From contig JAIOQF010000126.1 of the NCBI GenBank assembly GCA_021413535.1, positions 1 through 7,838 of the forward strand: a stretch of DNA of 7,838 bases, given 5' to 3'. A program made the position numbers and the translations under genes. Below, piece after piece: positions 6,466-7,838 of this stretch (its first letter is position 1; every line of letters starts with the position of its first letter). The notes under the pieces were generated by a model. That model was not told the origin of the DNA. It did no database searches and worked only from the letters and a program-made list of their open reading frames with translations. The DNA comes from Verrucomicrobiota bacterium. GTDB taxonomy: Bacteria; Verrucomicrobiota; Verrucomicrobiia; Verrucomicrobiales; Verrucomicrobiaceae.

Positions 6466-6790
6466 GCCCCAGTTTCACCGCCGTGCCATAAGCCAGCACT
6501 TCCGTCGCGCCCTGGGCAAACTCGGTGGCGTCGTAGCGCATACCGATGATAGCATCCGCCCCGGCCTGCTGCGCATGTTCAACCATCAGATCAAATGCAT
6601 GCTGTCGCGCGGCTTCGCAAACCGTTGAAAACTGGCTGATATTTCCGCCGAGAAGCGACTTCAAACCGCCGAGAATGGACGCTCCAATATTCGGTGTGCG
6701 AACCACGAGTCCGCGGACAACACCAAGATAGGCGGTGATCTTGGCACCTGAGATTTCGTTGGTGGTGGTGACAATGATGGTGTTGGACAT
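6461..6790 (-). CDS. YbjQ family protein (UPF0145, 'heavy-metal-binding' domain)
   Basis: A 109-residue protein, near the 107 of E. coli YbjQ and complete. It shows the family pattern: an N-terminal strand with a YLGVVRG motif (21-27), NIGASILGGLKSLLGG (34-49), a long helix SQFSTVCEAARQHAFDLMVEH (52-72), GADAIIGMRYD (77-87) and the terminal YGTAVKL (101-107). The fold is a small alpha/beta domain reported to assemble as a pentamer. The 'metal-binding' label comes from family naming and is weakly supported. There is one Cys (58) and no clustered ligands. The biochemical function is unknown. It has no signal peptide and is presumably cytoplasmic. Its start lies 20 nt after the stop of the HerA-like gene on the same strand, which suggests co-transcription. 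Its stop faces that of the pseudoprotease 4 nt away. Confidence 0.93.
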   Translation of the reverse strand: MSNTIIVTTTNEISGAKITAYLGVVRGLVVRTPNIGASILGGLKSLLGGNISQFSTVCEAARQHAFDLMVEHAQQAGADAIIGMRYDATEFAQGATEVLAYGTAVKLGQ

Positions 6791-6810
6791 AAGAATGGGG
6801 ATTGGTTAAG

Positions 6811-7838
6811 TTATTGTGGAATCCAAAGGATGCCAACCGCTCCAGCGGTGATATTCTTTTTCTGCGGCTGCAGCTTGATCGATTCCAGGGTGATGTTCCC
6901 AGGATTGTATTGTTCGTCGATCTTCTTCGATTCTTCGTCCAGCTGCGCATCAAGAGCCTTGAGCTGATTCTTCAAATCCTCAACCTGTCCCGCCGTGACA
7001 TTCGCCTGCTGCGAATCCTTGTAAGCACTGCCGGCCTTGTTGATGGCCGTCGCCGTCACCATGCTGCTTTTTCGACCAAAGAACGCGCCCAACAGACCAA
7101 CACCAACCTGTGCAACGGTGGAAAGTGTCGCGCTCGAAGACGCAGCCTTCTGCGCCTGCAGCTTGGCGTTCGCCCTCTGCAGATCATCCATGATCGACTT
7201 CGCCTGCTTGCCGAGCTTGGTGCGAAGATCCTCCAACGCCTTATCGCGCAGTTCGCGCGCTGTCTGGGTGACGCGGGCCCGGAAATCACCCTGACTCTCG
7301 CCGACATTGGAATAGGTATCGAGTAGCGAAGCGCAAAACACTTCCGCCTGCACGTTGGCGTAAACCCAGTCCGGGAAATCCTTCGCGATCTTCGTGTAAG
7401 TCGCGGCCTTAAGCGCGGCAGCGGGCAGCTCGCTGAAGCTCGCGCCATCAGCGGGCTCCTTGTCCAGCTTGCTCAAATCGATGTCGCGCGGAACATCGAC
7501 GAATTCATCCCAATCTACCTTGGCGTTGGCGCTGTCGATGACATTGGCCACTGTCACTGTCGCGCGGCTGTTGATCTTCTTTTTTTCGTCAAGATAAAGC
7601 ACCGTGGCTGAACGCAGCAGCGCAGGCCGGTAGTTCACTCGGCCGCCTTTGGCGGGCATGAAGTATTCCACTGCTTCATCCGGGAGTTGCGGGCGAATTG
7701 CGTCGCCAGTAACTGCTTCAGCTTTGCTGTCTGCTCCTGGGGGCGTAAAACCGTCGTCTTCGACCGGAGCTTTTTTCTTAGGCGATGCAGCAGTTTCATA
7801 TTGATCGCGTTTCGGATCCATCAGCTTCTTGATTTGAT
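6811..7838 (-). CDS. C-terminal part of DUF87/HerA-like ATP-binding protein (N-terminus beyond window)
   Basis: About 341 complete codons are visible up to the right edge. The ATG at 7821 is probably internal: the codons before it (reading Q-I-K-K-L) stay open, and the protein resembles the C-terminal third of large ATP-binding proteins with a HerA/DUF87 ATPase core. Numbering from that Met, there is a charged Pro/Lys/Ala linker (10-45), a segment PAKGGRVNYRPALLRSATV (56-74), an EVFCASLLDTYSNVGES patch, a coiled coil (about 181-228, DFRARVTQTARELRDKALED onward), a hydrophobic Gly-rich hairpin VGVGLLGAFFGRK (239-251), a second coiled coil (about 276-305) and a C-terminal strand ending ILWIPQ. 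HerA-type ATPases pump or translocate DNA, and this subgroup's role is not established. Walker motifs would lie outside the window, so ATPase activity is not shown here. The family call rests on remembered resemblance of the coiled-coil/Gly-hairpin C-terminus. Confidence 0.65.
   Translation of the reverse strand, partial: QIKKLMDPKRDQYETAASPKKKAPVEDDGFTPPGADSKAEAVTGDAIRPQLPDEAVEYFMPAKGGRVNYRPALLRSATVLYLDEKKKINSRATVTVANVIDSANAKVDWDEFVDVPRDIDLSKLDKEPADGASFSELPAAALKAATYTKIAKDFPDWVYANVQAEVFCASLLDTYSNVGESQGDFRARVTQTARELRDKALEDLRTKLGKQAKSIMDDLQRANAKLQAQKAASSSATLSTVAQVGVGLLGAFFGRKSSMVTATAINKAGSAYKDSQQANVTAGQVEDLKNQLKALDAQLDEESKKIDEQYNPGNITLESIKLQPQKKNITAGAVGILWIPQ

Noticed and set aside
7819..7821. 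ATG at 7821 as the true start of the HerA-like gene
   Set aside because: The frame stays open to the window edge, and the visible protein looks like a C-terminal fragment without any ATPase core, so the start lies outside.

Overview
The window most resembles a chromosomal segment of a Gram-negative bacterium of the PVC group, probably Verrucomicrobiota (Pedosphaera/Limisphaerales-like). The clue is two imperfect inverted repeats between genes, one built on CCGCCTTCAGGCGG and one on GCGGACTTAAGTCCGC. From memory, such motifs recur between genes in that phylum. Both secreted Deg-type proteins also fit an envelope-rich Gram-negative. The assignment is an inference, because no rRNA or other phylogenetic marker is present. 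I see no tRNA, rRNA, CRISPR array, transposase or prophage gene.

Layout: (1) 1-1374, minus strand: the N-terminal 458 residues of a membrane-anchored LTA-synthase/phosphoglycerol-transferase-like sulfatase-fold enzyme; its C-terminus lies beyond the left edge. (2) 1505-2260, minus: a Nif3/YbgI-type dinuclear-metal protein with all expected metal ligands. (3) 2261-2389: a divergent intergenic region filled by an inverted repeat of 21-nt arms. (4) 2390-3511, plus: the universal ATPase YchF. (5) 3512-3652: an intergenic region with a second, unrelated inverted repeat of 19-nt arms. (6) 3653-5182 and 5218-6456, plus: two exported Deg/HtrA-family proteins in tandem. The first has an intact His-Asp-Ser triad. 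The second is a shortened paralogue that has lost the His, the Asp and the GNSGGP oxyanion loop. (7) 6461-6790, minus: a YbjQ-family protein whose stop is 4 nt from the stop of the pseudoprotease. (8) 6811-7838, minus: the C-terminal portion of a large DUF87/HerA-like ATP-binding protein that runs off the right edge and probably shares a transcript with ybjQ.

The most interesting unit is the protease/pseudoprotease pair. The two are co-directional with a 35-nt gap, both carry signal peptides, and both keep the same unusual C-terminal second-PDZ-like block, as in plant Deg2/Deg9-type proteases. This suggests a periplasmic proteolytic complex in which the catalytically dead member acts as a regulatory or substrate-binding subunit. 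None of the six visible start codons has a convincing Shine-Dalgarno sequence. The remaining genes are housekeeping or broadly conserved and do not obviously form one pathway.
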